Shown: positions 9,509 through 19,925, counted from the first letter of the stretch. The stretch: DNA of 64,000 nt from Kiritimatiellia bacterium (GCA_012103575.1 WLWN01000001.1:1069792-1133791); one strand, 5' to 3'. Notes: generated from the sequence alone by a model not told the origin. Made by a program: numbers and translations.

Positions 9509-10032
9509 GAGGTGTTGATTTCCTGATATCGCAATGTGGAAGGCGCTACACCAAATGTGTTTCCGGGCTCAAAGTTTTCAATCCGGAGAATCATTGCAAT
9601 GAGTGCATAGTGATGGATGGTATGGCTTAGCAAAAAATCCAACTCGCGGGAGATTGTCGAATTTGCCCAAGATGATATGTTTTTTTCAAAATCATTATTT
9701 TCAATCTTGATTTGAATAGGTGTAGTGGCTTGCGCAATAGATATGACAGAGAGCTGTTCAATAATATGTTGAATCCGATCGATAGCGAAAACGCGATCGG
9801 ATTCCACCCGAGGGTCTCGTTGTCTTGCTTCATAATCAACTTTTCCTTTTTTAATACCCAAAAGAAAGTTTGTGTAGTGGTCTACATCATGTCTGATATG
9901 AGAGCCTATACCACTTGTGTAAAGTGGGGGAGACGTTTTAGAGTACAATTCATCCCTAACTTTTTGAAGTAGTTCTAAGGCTTGTTCTAGATATAAAATG
10001 TTAGTTTGGGCTAAAGAAGATCTGTTGATCAT
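9496..10032 (-). CDS. DinB-like four-helix metal-dependent protein
   Basis: 178 residues, predicted all-helical. Histidines are placed as in the DinB/YfiT superfamily: GSHIRHDVDHYTNFLLGI early and LLSHTIHHYALIAMILR late, which would form a three-His metal site. It also has VDYEARQRDPRVE, common in a DinB-like subgroup. Members include thiol-dependent transferases and many of unknown function. The gene is intact, follows the cysteine desulfurase gene in the same direction and overlaps the NRDE gene. A role in thiol chemistry is suggested only by family and neighbour. Confidence 0.7.
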   Translation of the reverse strand: MINRSSLAQTNILYLEQALELLQKVRDELYSKTSPPLYTSGIGSHIRHDVDHYTNFLLGIKKGKVDYEARQRDPRVESDRVFAIDRIQHIIEQLSVISIAQATTPIQIKIENNDFEKNISSWANSTISRELDFLLSHTIHHYALIAMILRIENFEPGNTFGVAPSTLRYQEINTSCVQ

Positions 10033-10046
10033 GTTCCCTCCTTTTT

Positions 10047-11210
10047 TTAATTACTACTTTTTGCGTAACCCTTTATCTTTTTGATGATTGATGGAAGATG
10101 ATGAATAACAACCTGTATCTCTTCTGTTGTATTAAATCGACTGAAGCTAAAGCGCATCGCTCCTTTAGATTCGACTTTGCTATATCCCATGGCAGATAGT
10201 ACATAGGAAGGCTCAGCAGAACCTGATGAACAAGCGCTTCCCGATGAGCAACAGATTCCTTCTATATCCATTAATGCCAAAACGGCATCAGATTCAATAT
10301 CATCAAATATAATAAACGACGTATTGGGAAGTCGATGCTGATCTTTACCTATAATATGTGTACCATTGATTTGTTCATAGACTTCTTCCTCAAATGTATC
10401 ACGTATTTTTTGAACCTTGCTTTTCATGAATGGTTGATGCTTTTGGGCTAATTCAGCCGCTTTTCCTAATCCCGCAATACCCGGCACATTTTCCGTTCCT
10501 GCCCGACGGCCTTGTTCCTGGTCGCCCCCTAATAAATAGGGCCCGGTCTTTATCCCTTTTCGGATGTATAAACCTCCAATCCCTTTAGGTCCATGAAATT
10601 TGTGCCCTGAGAAGGATATAAAATCAACCGAAGATTCTATCCCCGGGACAGATATTTTCCCGATGGCTTGTATGGCGTCTGTGTGAAACAATGCTCCATA
10701 TTTATGAGATAACAGAGAATATCTTTCAATGGGAAATAGAATTCCCGTTTCATTATTGGCTGTCATGATAGAGACTAAGGCGGTTTCTTTATTCAACGCA
10801 TTTTTGAATTCGTCTTCATCCAACACACCGTCTTTGTTCAATGTCAAATAGGTTACTCGATATCCGATCGTTTCGATATAATTCATGTATTTCAACACAG
10901 AAGGATGTTCAACTCTCGTTGTAATAACATGACATTTATGCGGGGCTGCGCGCATCGCAATATGAATGGCTGTGTTATTGCTTTCCGTTCCTCCGCTCGT
11001 AAAAAGAATAGTGTCAGGTGCCACACCAAACAACGCAGCAACCTGTTCACGGGATTGATGAAGAATACGCGAAGCCGCTCTGGCTGGGCCATAGGGTCCT
11101 GATGGGTTCGCATATTGAGTGCCCAAAAAAGGGAGCATAACCTCGCGCACTTCGGAGTCGACCGGCGTGGTTGCATTGTTATCTATATAGATGATTTTTT
11201 GTGATGACAT
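10047..11210 (-). CDS. Cysteine desulfurase (NifS/IscS type)
   Basis: 387 residues, full length for the class V aminotransferase fold. The PLP lysine lies in FISFSGHKFHGPKGIGGLYI and the catalytic cysteine loop is GICCSSGSACSSGS. ATTPVDSEV at the start and ESNNTAIHIA also match. It converts cysteine to alanine and passes the persulfide to Fe-S cluster or thio-modification partners. No IscU/NifU neighbour is visible, so NifS and IscS cannot be told apart. The start overlaps the end of rnr by 28 bases, indicating translational coupling. Confidence 0.9.
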   Translation of the reverse strand: MSSQKIIYIDNNATTPVDSEVREVMLPFLGTQYANPSGPYGPARAASRILHQSREQVAALFGVAPDTILFTSGGTESNNTAIHIAMRAAPHKCHVITTRVEHPSVLKYMNYIETIGYRVTYLTLNKDGVLDEDEFKNALNKETALVSIMTANNETGILFPIERYSLLSHKYGALFHTDAIQAIGKISVPGIESSVDFISFSGHKFHGPKGIGGLYIRKGIKTGPYLLGGDQEQGRRAGTENVPGIAGLGKAAELAQKHQPFMKSKVQKIRDTFEEEVYEQINGTHIIGKDQHRLPNTSFIIFDDIESDAVLALMDIEGICCSSGSACSSGSAEPSYVLSAMGYSKVESKGAMRFSFSRFNTTEEIQVVIHHLPSIIKKIKGYAKSSN

Positions 11211-13194
11211 CGTCGACGTTTTCGCTCTTTTTTAGGTTTTGACTCATTAAAGATTCTAAAATCTATAAGCCGTTTTTGGGTGCACACCTTCACTAATTCT
11301 ACCGATACCAAATCTCCAACAGACCACACCTTTTTACGTCTTTTTCCTATGGCCCGTCCGCGTTCAGGTTCAGCTACATAATAATCATCTGTAAAAAGAG
11401 AGAAAGGAAGCAAACCTCTTTGAAGGGTCTCTTCCAATTCAACAAGTAGGCCCTTTGACGCTATCGAGGTGATAATCCCAGGAAAAGGCCCTGTATCTCC
11501 CTTACGAAGCTTGTGATCATAATAATCGATGAGTTTAAGCGCTACGCTTTCTTTTTCTGCTTCTTCTGCATGGCGTTCCCGCTCAGAACAATGTGTAGCC
11601 ATACACGTTAGATCTTGGTGTGTGTAGGGTGGGGGAGTACTCTCTTCAAAAGATCTCAGGATTCGATGGATTACTAAATCAGGATATCGTCTTATCGGAG
11701 ATGTAAAGTGGGTATAATGAGAGAACGCTAACCCAAAATGTTCTCCTAAAGACGATGAATAAACGGCTCTTGTAAGATTCCGAAGAATGGCAAGGCTTAC
11801 CGGATACTCACGGGGTGTACCAACAACGCGTTGGACAATATCGTTTAGGTGACGTTGATCTTTGGGACTCTCGAAGATTCCAATAGCTTTTAGATCTAGC
11901 ATCATTTGTAACCAATTTTCTAGATCAGGTTCCTTGTGAATCCTATACAGTGCAGGGACCGACTTCGAAAAAAGGAGGTGAGCAACCGCTTGATTCGCAA
12001 TGAGCATAAATTCTTCAATGAGTTGATAAGCTTCACTAGAAATACGTTTGTGCGTTTTAGTTACTTTTCCGCTTGTATCAAGAATGCATTTGATCTCTGG
12101 GAGGTTAAATTCCAAAGAGCCGCTTTCGAGCCGGTTCTTTCGTAATAGTGCCGCTAACTCTTGCTGTTGCATCAGGCTCTTTTGGATGGGTTTTGGAATG
12201 GTCTGATCCGTTTGGCCCTCTAAAAAAGATTGAACGTGTGTATAGGTAAGTCGTGCTGATGACCGAATGACCGAAAGAAACGTTTCTGTGTGGAGTATAG
12301 CCCCCTTTTTGTCTAATGTAATCGATAGGCTATGCGTCAACCTATCTTCTAAAGGTTTCAGGCTGCATAGATCGGTGGTGAGATGACGAGGTAACATAGG
12401 AATCACTCGGTCGATTAAATAAGCGTTTGTGCTGCGATGATAGGCCTCTTTGTCGATATCAGAACCGATGGGAACAAAATGAGGTACATCCGCAATATGG
12501 ACACCTAGATTCCAATGCCCATCAGGGGTTTGGGTCAAAGAAACAGCGTCATCATGATCTTTTGCCTCCTCAGGATCGATGGTAAACGTCAATATATCCC
12601 GTAAATCTTTTCGATGAGGAATTTCTGCATGAATAGAGTCTGCTGAAAATGTATGCGCTTCGTCTTCTACCGCTTGAGAGAAATCTTCTTCGAGCTGATA
12701 GTTTCGTAGAATACTTAGCATATCAATTCCGGGTCCATCAACGGGTCCTAAATCTTCCATCACAATACCTGTTAAAGGGGCAGAAGTACTTTTCCAAGGG
12801 TCCAAATGTACAACCACTTTATGATTTTTTATGGCTAAACTTTTCTTAAAATCACGAACTTTAACTCTATGCCTTATGCGCGGGTTATCCGGAATGATAT
12901 GCCAATACGGCTTGTTATGCAGGATGCCCACTAAGACTTTTTGATTCTGTTCCAACACTTTTTTGACATGGCCTTCGATTTTTTTCCCGGTTTTAGAGGA
13001 TAGATGAGGAGGTTTCCCTCCCCCCCCCTTTTAGAAGCTGTTCGTTCGTGTACAGAGATAAGGACACGATCCCCATCTAAACCCGCACCCATATACTTTT
13101 CCGGAATAAAAATATCTTCAGCATATGGATTGTCCAAAATGACGAATCCAAAGCCACGTTGATGAACTTGAAGTTTTCCAGTTTCGTCTTTCAT
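11183..13194 (-). pseudogene. rnr: Ribonuclease R, split by a G9 homopolymer frameshift
   Basis: The N-terminal frame (from ATG 13194) has the cold-shock-like region GFGFVILDNPYAEDIFIP; the rest carries a second OB-fold, the RNB catalytic domain (TFTIDPEEAKDHDDAVSL, with the conserved Asp cluster) and a C-terminal S1 domain (GIITSIASKGLLVELE). RNase R is a 3'-to-5' exoribonuclease for structured RNA. The two frames meet at a run of nine G on the minus strand (13020-13028); ten G (or seven) would give one continuous ~670-residue protein. Everything else is intact, so this may be a sequencing error, a slippage-regulated locus or an early knockout. The gene overlaps the desulfurase gene. Confidence 0.8.
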
Positions 13195-13326
13195 TTATTA
13201 AGATCTCAAGATAGGGTTAAATTATATACTAGGGTGGAAGGGGGAGGAGATACACCTGATCTCACCGAAGGCCAATAAAAATACCTTTATCATCACGAAT
13301 AACAAATAATCAATCATTAAAAAAAT

Positions 13327-14769
13327 ATGAACATACTCTTTGCAGCCAGCGAAATGGTGCCTTATGCGTCTACCGGAGGGTTGGGCGAAGTCATGGCTGG
13401 ACTCCCCAAAATACTAGCTCAGGATTCATGTAAACATGTTTATCGTGTGATGCCCTTGTATAAGTGTGTATGGAAGGGTGACTTTAATCTTCATGACACA
13501 GGAATGCGGTTGAACGTTCCGATAGGGCGTGACTCTAAAGAAGCTGAAGTGTGGGTCAATAAGGATGTGGTGCCTATAACCTACTTTATCCGAAACGATG
13601 AATACTTTGATCGCGCCGAATTGTATAGTCTTCCAGAACAAGAATATGACGACAATGATGATCGGTTTATCTTTTTTCAGAAATCAATTATTGGAATGAT
13701 TGATGCCTTAAAGCTCAAAATAGATATCGTGCATTGCAATGACTGGCAAACAGGATTGATCCCTTTATATCTGCGAAATGGGATGGATGGAAAAGGACGA
13801 GAATCTTCCGAACGGACCCTTTTAACCATCCATAATTTAGCGTATCAGGGTATTTTTTCGAGATCAAAATTCTCCAATACCAATTTACCTCCAGAATATT
13901 TTTCAACATCGAGCATGGAATATTACAATAATATCTCTTTTCTTAAAGCAGGCATCACATCAGCTGATTTGATAACCACTGTGAGCAAAACATATGCCCA
14001 AGAAATCCAATCAGAAAAATATGGCTGTGGTTTTCATGGGATTTTAAGCGAGTCTCAGAATAAATTAAACGGCATTGTAAACGGCATTGATTATACCGTA
14101 TGGGATCCAGCTACCGATAGATTTCTTGCTGAAAAATACGATAGAAACGATCTTAAAGGGAAGATAACATGCAAACACGATATATTATCTATGATGGGAC
14201 TTCCAATCAAACCTACACGACCATTAATCGGCATGATTACACGTTTAGTAGAACAAAAAGGCCTAGATATTTTAGCTGGAGCTATCCCAAAGCTGATGGA
14301 GATGAACATAAATTTCATCTTACTTGGATCTGGGCAACAAAGGTATCATAAACTTTGTGAATCATGGGCCATGAAATGGCCAAAAAGAGTGAGTGTAAAG
14401 TTAGGGTATAACGTCGAATTATCACATAAAATCGAGGGAGGCGCCGATCTTTACATGATGCCTTCAAAATTTGAGCCATGCGGGCTTAATCAGCTTTATA
14501 GTCTTCGATACGGGACCATTCCCATTGCTCATGCGACGGGAGGGTTAGAAGATACAATTGAGGATGTCCGCAAATCTGGACACAAAGGCACAGGATTTAA
14601 GTTTAAAGAATATACACCAGATAGATTGATAGAGACCGTTCAGCGTGCTTTGTTCTTTTACACGAATCCATCTCAGTGGAAAAAGATACAAAAACGAGCT
14701 ATGAAATGCGACTTTTCATGGGAACACTCAGCTAAAGAATACGCTAAGCTTTACATGCAGTTGCTGTAA
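13327..14769 (+). CDS. glgA: Glycogen synthase (GT5, ADP-glucose type)
   Basis: 480 residues, the normal length. The N-terminal GT5 half opens MNILFAASEMVPYASTGGLGEV, where STGGLGEV replaces the usual KTGGLGDV sugar-nucleotide motif. It continues with VHCNDWQTGLIPL and TIHNLAYQGIF. The C-terminal half has PLIGMITRLVEQKGLDIL and MMPSKFEPCGLNQLYSLRYG. The enzyme extends alpha-1,4-glucan from an activated glucose donor. The Lys-to-Ser change in the first motif is noteworthy because that Lys contacts ADP-glucose in bacterial GlgA. The gene is divergent from rnr with a 130-base region between them and has no glycogen-gene neighbours here. Confidence 0.92.
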   Translation: MNILFAASEMVPYASTGGLGEVMAGLPKILAQDSCKHVYRVMPLYKCVWKGDFNLHDTGMRLNVPIGRDSKEAEVWVNKDVVPITYFIRNDEYFDRAELYSLPEQEYDDNDDRFIFFQKSIIGMIDALKLKIDIVHCNDWQTGLIPLYLRNGMDGKGRESSERTLLTIHNLAYQGIFSRSKFSNTNLPPEYFSTSSMEYYNNISFLKAGITSADLITTVSKTYAQEIQSEKYGCGFHGILSESQNKLNGIVNGIDYTVWDPATDRFLAEKYDRNDLKGKITCKHDILSMMGLPIKPTRPLIGMITRLVEQKGLDILAGAIPKLMEMNINFILLGSGQQRYHKLCESWAMKWPKRVSVKLGYNVELSHKIEGGADLYMMPSKFEPCGLNQLYSLRYGTIPIAHATGGLEDTIEDVRKSGHKGTGFKFKEYTPDRLIETVQRALFFYTNPSQWKKIQKRAMKCDFSWEHSAKEYAKLYMQLL

Positions 14770-14870
14770 AAACCTCAATAATAAAGGGGATATGGACCTT
14801 TAAAGCTTCAACCACAATATATGGTATACCCGTACATATCTAATTAGACATAATATATATTATGCGACGT

Positions 14871-15674
14871 TTAATATACAGGGAATGTGTGACCATTAAT
14901 GAATGCGGGTAAACGCGGGTAAACATAACGGATCATGGGTTGATTGGTAAACATAGAATGACCACTTGTGTCTTGCCAGGATAAACTCACGTTTTCAGTG
15001 GAGTTGCCGACCCAGGGATCTTGAATTTTTCCAGTAACCCTAAAGTACGGTTCAAACAGGTCTAATAACGTGTGTGTCTGGAGTTGTTGATAGGCATTGG
15101 CTTGAGTCGACGTATCATTAACTTCGTAGACATATTCGTAGGCTCCAATATCAACAAAATCGTTTATGATACGAGGCGTCCCTTCAACATCCGAGGCATT
15201 GATCATCCACGTTTGATTACTGCCCCTATCAATACAGGGCGAAATAGATGACAGTCGATAGTCTCCAGCAAATTTCAACTGTACAACACACAGTTTTCAA
15301 CAACAGCGTAAGATGTCGCACCATCACCCAACCCTTGATTCCCAACAAGGCTGCAATGTCTCAAGATTCCTCCATAAACGCCACCACCTAAAAAATAACT
15401 TCTATTGCCAATAATAAAGCAGTCGGAAAGCATAGCATTCGGTTCACACCTAACGCCTCCGCCACTATTTTCCTGACAGTTTGTAGAAAGAATTTGGGTA
15501 AACCCATTTGTCAGGGTGAATCCGATCAATGGCCGATTGAATGTCGTTAGCGGCAGTGGCCCAATTTGTAAAAGGAGGCGTGTGACTTCCTGAGAAGGAA
15601 ACATAGTTCATCGCGCCCCAGATAACTGGCGTTAGGCAAAAGAAAAGAATCGGAATTAAATGTTGTGGTTTCAT
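14871..15674 (-). pseudogene. Secreted right-handed parallel beta-helix protein, internally deleted and frameshifted
   Basis: ATG 15674 (MKPQHLIPILFF) gives a signal peptide, then YVSFSGSHTPPFTNWATA and ANDIQSAID, a start common in PVC-group beta-helix proteins. The frame then jumps by deletion into LIGFTLTNGFTQ, GGGVRCEPNAMLSDCFI and GGGVYGGILRHCSLVGNQG, which are beta-helix coils. After VVENCVLYS another break leads to YRLSSISPCIDRGSN, RIINDFVDIGAYEYV and a C-terminal domain. At least two frame changes and missing coils mark it as a remnant. Intact relatives are exported surface or extracellular proteins, often polysaccharide-related. Confidence 0.7.
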
Positions 15675-15973
15675 CTGTGTCATTCTGTCTCTTAATTCAG
15701 TCTTTTTTCAAAAATTTGTATCCTATCTTTGCTTCTATTCATTACTATCGACAGGAAGATCGATTTTCTTCCATCTTTTTTGATTTTTTTGTTTAGCTGT
15801 GAATTTTTCGGCCACGGCCGATCCGCCGAGGAGGAAGACGGGATTACAGGATGAACAGGATAATATGAAAACCGCAGAATGTCGAATGTCCAATGCTGAA
15901 TGTCCAAGGGAAGAACAAAACCTGGAAATTGAGCATTAAAAATTCGATATTCGTCATTTCTTGAGTGTCATCA

Positions 15974-16420
15974 CTAGCGGAAAGCAGCTCAAGGCGTTGG
16001 CTCAACTGGTGGGCAAACGTCCCGATGCAACGCTTGAAGAACTCAAGAACATGAGCGCGGCGTGAAGGGGTCGATATGGACATTGGTGTACCACTACCTT
16101 GATTTCTTCGGTCCGCCTGGACGGAACAACAGCGGCCATGGAGGGGGAGGGGGCGACAGAGACGGCTGTTTTTGGAGAATATATTCGCCGGGTTCTTCTC
16201 CCGACTCTTTCACCTGAAGACATCGTCATCATGGACAATCTTCGCGTCCATCACAATCCCAAGGTCATTGAACTCATTGAGTCATGTGGGGCCCATGTAA
16301 GATTCCTTCCACCCTACAGCCCCGATTCCAACCCCATTGAAAAAATGTGGGGCAAGATAAAGAATCGGTTGGGCAGCCTTGCAGCCCGCAGTCAGCAGGA
16401 ACTATCTGAGAGGTTTCTCT
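15974..16420 (+). mobile_element. IS630-family remnant, truncated and internally deleted
   Basis: Sequence nearly identical to the intact IS630 at 39722-40719. The left end is missing (it begins at AGCGGAAAGCAGCTC). A central ~270-bp piece is missing between GGGGTCGAT and ATGGACATTGG, and the right end stops at GAGGTTTCTC after a further 23-bp deletion. The retained reading frame (16099-16420) encodes the catalytic end: IMDNLRVHHNPK and PPYSPDSNPIEKMW. It lies between two beta-helix fragments. Confidence 0.8.
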
Positions 16421-16640
16421 CCACCACGTTCATAACCCTCAGGTGATGCTTTGGTAAAACCATTTGTAATAGTGAATCCTATCAATTCTACCCCATTCGT
16501 CACATAGGCACATCGTACAGCATTGGAAGAGTTGTAAGGTCCTTGCCCCTCGATCACGGAAGGCTGGTCCATTCACGCTGCGGACAGTTATCGGTTTGGG
16601 AATGGCAACCTTCTTCGGTTCCAATCACTTCTACAACATC
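16421..16640 (-). pseudogene. Beta-helix protein fragment
   Basis: Minus-strand frames here spell VAIPKPITVRSVNGPA, then, after a one-base shift, SVIEGQGPYNSSNAVRCAYV, TNGVELIGFTITNGFTKAS and PEGYERGG. This is the standard opening of PVC-type right-handed beta-helix proteins after their signal region. It is cut on one side by the IS630 fragment and joined on the other, out of frame, to a YraN remnant. Confidence 0.6.
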
Positions 16641-16838
16641 AAATCGGAAGTAAGGAGGTTTTTGTTTTAAGGCTTTCATATACTGGATGGACGCCCGCGA
16701 AATAGTACAAATGCGGGTTCCTAAGATTTTGCATCCTTTTTTAGAGAGCATTTTAACCGCCATTTTTTCACCCCAAATACCTGCCGCAATATGAGGAGCA
16801 TAAGTTGCCTCTTTTCTTCTTTTGAATGGCCACCACAT
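16620..16838 (-). pseudogene. YraN/UPF0102 endonuclease-like fragment
   Basis: It starts MWWPFKRRKEATYAP, then GIWGEKMAVKMLSKKGCKIL matches the N-terminal helix of the YraN family (Holliday-resolvase-like nuclease fold). The central catalytic strands (GEIDLIA.. and ..FVEVKTR) are missing. The family's C-terminal YFRFDVVEVIGTEEG follows almost at once, after which the frame runs into beta-helix sequence. An internal deletion thus removed the active site. It lies just downstream of the ABC-F gene in the same direction. Confidence 0.55.
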
Positions 16839-16878
16839 GGGAGAGCAGAGTAATGGATGATGAGGGAATATTCCACGA

Positions 16879-18786
16879 TTAATATTCTATGATTTCATCT
16901 GAAACCTTTGCCCATTTGTGCATACAACTTTGCAGTTCTTTTTCGACCGCACCCACTTCTTCGGCAATGCACTGGCGCTCTTCATGAAAAGAGGCGGTTG
17001 CGATGCCACCTGCTAACGCGATCTTTTTTTGTTCTAATTTTTCGATGCGTTTTTCAAGGTCATCAATCATTTTTTTAGCCTTGCGTACGGCTTGCTTGGA
17101 TAACTCTTTCCTTGTTTGGGAAGAATGTCCTGAAGTCTGTTGTGATGTGTTTGGCGAATGCTTAGGTGATTGTCTTTCTTGTTCTTGAACTTTTTCTCGA
17201 TAATAGTCGTAATCTCCATGAAACCGAGTCGCCTTCCCTTGGGCAATAGAAACAATGGACTGGGCTACACGGCTTACGAATTCGATATCATGGCTTACCA
17301 AACAGACGGCTCCCTCATAATCTATGACGGCCTGCTCTAGAGCCCGACGTCCTTGGATATCCAAATGCGTGGTGGGTTCGTCTAAGATCAGAAAATTGGG
17401 GGGTTGAATAAAAATACGCGCAAAGGCTAAACGAATTCTTTCGCCGCCGCTTAATACCTTGCAAGCTTTCTGAACCATCTCTCCAGGAAACCCAAAACGT
17501 CCCAACAGGCTTCGCACTTTTTGCTCAGGCATTTCAAGGTTTGCCTCGTGTACAATCTGATAGACGGTTTTCTCTAACGGCATGGTTTCGGAGAAATCTT
17601 GAGATTGGTACCCAATAATAACTTGATGTCCAAGACCTCGTTTTCCCTCGGATACATCGTGTGCTCCCGCCAATAAACGTAATAAAGTTGTTTTACCCAT
17701 ACCATTAAAACCCACTACAGCTATTTTTTCGCCACGTAAAATGCGCAGATTTACATGGCGCAAGACCCAATGTGATTGATTATAGGTAAGCCCCGCATCT
17801 TCAAGGGCGATGACTTCTGAACCGCAATGAGGGGGGGACGCCATATGAATCTTTGAAAAGGACTGACTATTTTGGGGGACCTCAATGATCTCCATTTTGT
17901 CTAATTGTTTTAAACGACTTTGGACTTGAGAGGCTCTGCTGGCTTTGGCCCGAAATCGTTCTGTAAAACGTTCTATTTGTTCTCGTTTACGATCTTGGTT
18001 CTTTTTAGCGGCGATTAATTGAAGACGACGTTCCTCTTTTTCTTTTACGTATCGGTTATACGGCACGGGGTATCGGGTCACCAGACCTTGCTCTATTTCC
18101 AGAATCGATGAGGTGAGCGAACGCAGCAAATAACGATCATGAGAAATAAGCAAGAGGGTCCCCTCATATTCTTTGAGAAACCGTTGCAGCCATTCGACAG
18201 CGGGAACATCGAGATAGTTGGAGGGTTCATCTAATAGTAAAATATCCGGTTGACTGATCAGCGCACGAGCTAGTTCCGCGCGCATTTGCCAGCCCCCACT
18301 AAACGAGCCAAAGGGTTTTTCAAATGTATCTTCTGAAAAGCCTAATCCTCCCAAGGCTTCTTGGGCTCGTGTTTGAAGTTCATAACCGCCCAGATGTTCG
18401 AAACGGTCCATTAATACGCCAAGCCGAGCTACTAGTTTTTCACGCTCTACACCTTTTGAGGTGCTCATTTGTTTTTCTACATTTGAAATGTCTGAATCGA
18501 TTTGCTCTAGCTCAGGAATGGCGCGAGAGGTGTAATCCAACAAAAGAACATCATCATGATGTCCGTATAATTGTTGCCGCAGATGACCCAATTGACAATT
18601 CTTTGGTAACTGAATAACACCTTCATCTGGAACCAGTGAACTGCATATTAGTGAAAAAAGGGTACTTTTTCCGGCGCCGTTAGGGCCTACAATCCCGACA
18701 TGATCGCCTGTCTGGATCTGAAGACTTGCGTCTTTCATAATGATCTGGGGACCATAACGCATGGATACTTGTTTAAAACTAATCAT
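16879..18786 (-). CDS. ABC-F family ATPase (Uup/Ettan type)
   Basis: 635 residues with two nucleotide-binding domains in one chain and no membrane segment. Domain 1 has Walker A GPNGAGKST and the signature FSGGW; domain 2 has GFNGMGKTT and LSGGERIRLAFARI. Walker B motifs ILLLDEPSNYLD and FLILDEPTTHLD are both intact. A charged linker and a C-terminal coiled coil (KKMIDDLEKRIEKLEQKK) follow the Uup/YheS pattern. ABC-F proteins bind the ribosome and adjust translation; the coiled-coil tail is seen in Uup-type members that also touch DNA metabolism. The gene is intact. Confidence 0.88.
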   Translation of the reverse strand: MISFKQVSMRYGPQIIMKDASLQIQTGDHVGIVGPNGAGKSTLFSLICSSLVPDEGVIQLPKNCQLGHLRQQLYGHHDDVLLLDYTSRAIPELEQIDSDISNVEKQMSTSKGVEREKLVARLGVLMDRFEHLGGYELQTRAQEALGGLGFSEDTFEKPFGSFSGGWQMRAELARALISQPDILLLDEPSNYLDVPAVEWLQRFLKEYEGTLLLISHDRYLLRSLTSSILEIEQGLVTRYPVPYNRYVKEKEERRLQLIAAKKNQDRKREQIERFTERFRAKASRASQVQSRLKQLDKMEIIEVPQNSQSFSKIHMASPPHCGSEVIALEDAGLTYNQSHWVLRHVNLRILRGEKIAVVGFNGMGKTTLLRLLAGAHDVSEGKRGLGHQVIIGYQSQDFSETMPLEKTVYQIVHEANLEMPEQKVRSLLGRFGFPGEMVQKACKVLSGGERIRLAFARIFIQPPNFLILDEPTTHLDIQGRRALEQAVIDYEGAVCLVSHDIEFVSRVAQSIVSIAQGKATRFHGDYDYYREKVQEQERQSPKHSPNTSQQTSGHSSQTRKELSKQAVRKAKKMIDDLEKRIEKLEQKKIALAGGIATASFHEERQCIAEEVGAVEKELQSCMHKWAKVSDEIIEY

Positions 18787-19010
18787 GGAAAAACCTTTGC
18801 CAATGTTACCTGGATGATGTGATCTGCAAGACCAGACTTTCTTTTATCAATGATAGAAATGTGTAATGAGATTCATGTAGAGAATGAATATGGGCTGGTG
18901 CGAGTATTAGGACGGCAAGCCGCCATAAAGAAGAGTGGTAGCCAGTTACCGCACTCCATATAGCTTGTCAAACATTATGGAAGGCAGTCAATTCTCACCG
19001 CTTTTTTCGG

Positions 19011-19925
19011 TTAATCGTCGATCTCTATCATCCTCCAAAAGTGTTTGGCTCGGTCTTGAATATCTTCTAGGGTAATCTGTTGAAGAGCGTCGAGACTAAA
19101 CTGTTCGACGCCAAATGAGGCAACAACGCTTCCATAGAGGATGGCTCTTCGTATGGCTGTCTGATGGTCATTTCCTTCAGAGGCGATCATGCCCATTAAA
19201 CCTCCGGCATAGGAGTCTCCCGCCCCCGTAGGGTCTTGCACAACCTCGATGGGATATGCGGGTATAAGAAAGATGCCTTCCTGAGAAAGCAATAAGCTTC
19301 CGTGCTCACCCTTCTTAATTAAAATATATTGAGGGCCTTGGTTTAATAGTTCCTGGCCGGCTTGGATTAAGGAGTTTTTTTCGGTTAAATGTTTTGCTTC
19401 TGATTCATTTAGCGTGAGCATATCAACGCGGCCTATCACCTGTTTAAGCGTTTCACGTGCAGTATCAATCCATAGGTCCATGGTGTCAGCAACCACAAAA
19501 TCGAGCTCTTCCATTTGATCCAAAACATATAGTTGAAGATCTGGAGAGATGTTAGCTAAAAATAAGTAGGGACTCTGTTGATAGGAGGCAGGTAGTTCAG
19601 GGGCAAAGGAGGCAAATATATTTAGGTCGGTAGACAGAGTCCGCCGATGATCCATATTATCTTCGTAGACTCCTGACCATCGAAAGGTTTCCCCTTCTGC
19701 GGTTTGCAATCCTTCTACATCGATTTTGAAATGACGATATACATCACGGTACGCTTCAGGAAAATCAGTGCCAACCACCCCTACCATCCCTACATCCGTA
19801 AAGAAAGAAGCGGCGGCACACGCATAACTCGCTGATCCGCCAAGAATGGATTCGTGCCGTTCGCTAGGTGTTTCAATGGTATCGATCCCCACCGACCCTA
19901 CAATAATCAGTTTATCTTTTTTCAT
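19011..19925 (-). CDS. PfkB-family carbohydrate/nucleoside kinase
   Basis: 304 residues with the PfkB/ribokinase fold: an N-terminal IIVGSVGIDTIETP, the glycine pair in LGGSASYACAAASFF, and the C-terminal signature QDPTGAGDSYAGGLMGMIA, whose Asp is the catalytic base. The family phosphorylates sugars or nucleosides; the substrate cannot be read from the sequence. The gene is intact and stands alone between the ABC-F gene and the ribosomal protein genes, with ~220-250 bases of unassigned sequence on each side. Confidence 0.85.
   Translation of the reverse strand: MKKDKLIIVGSVGIDTIETPSERHESILGGSASYACAAASFFTDVGMVGVVGTDFPEAYRDVYRHFKIDVEGLQTAEGETFRWSGVYEDNMDHRRTLSTDLNIFASFAPELPASYQQSPYLFLANISPDLQLYVLDQMEELDFVVADTMDLWIDTARETLKQVIGRVDMLTLNESEAKHLTEKNSLIQAGQELLNQGPQYILIKKGEHGSLLLSQEGIFLIPAYPIEVVQDPTGAGDSYAGGLMGMIASEGNDHQTAIRRAILYGSVVASFGVEQFSLDALQQITLEDIQDRAKHFWRMIEIDD

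Noticed and set aside
14782-14803. Terminator after glgA (TAAAGG..CCTTTA)
   Set aside because: The stem is only six to seven pairs, AT-rich, and not followed by a T run.
16879-18786. Long plus-strand frames opposite the ABC-F gene
   Set aside because: They are antisense shadows of a strongly conserved gene and lack any domain.
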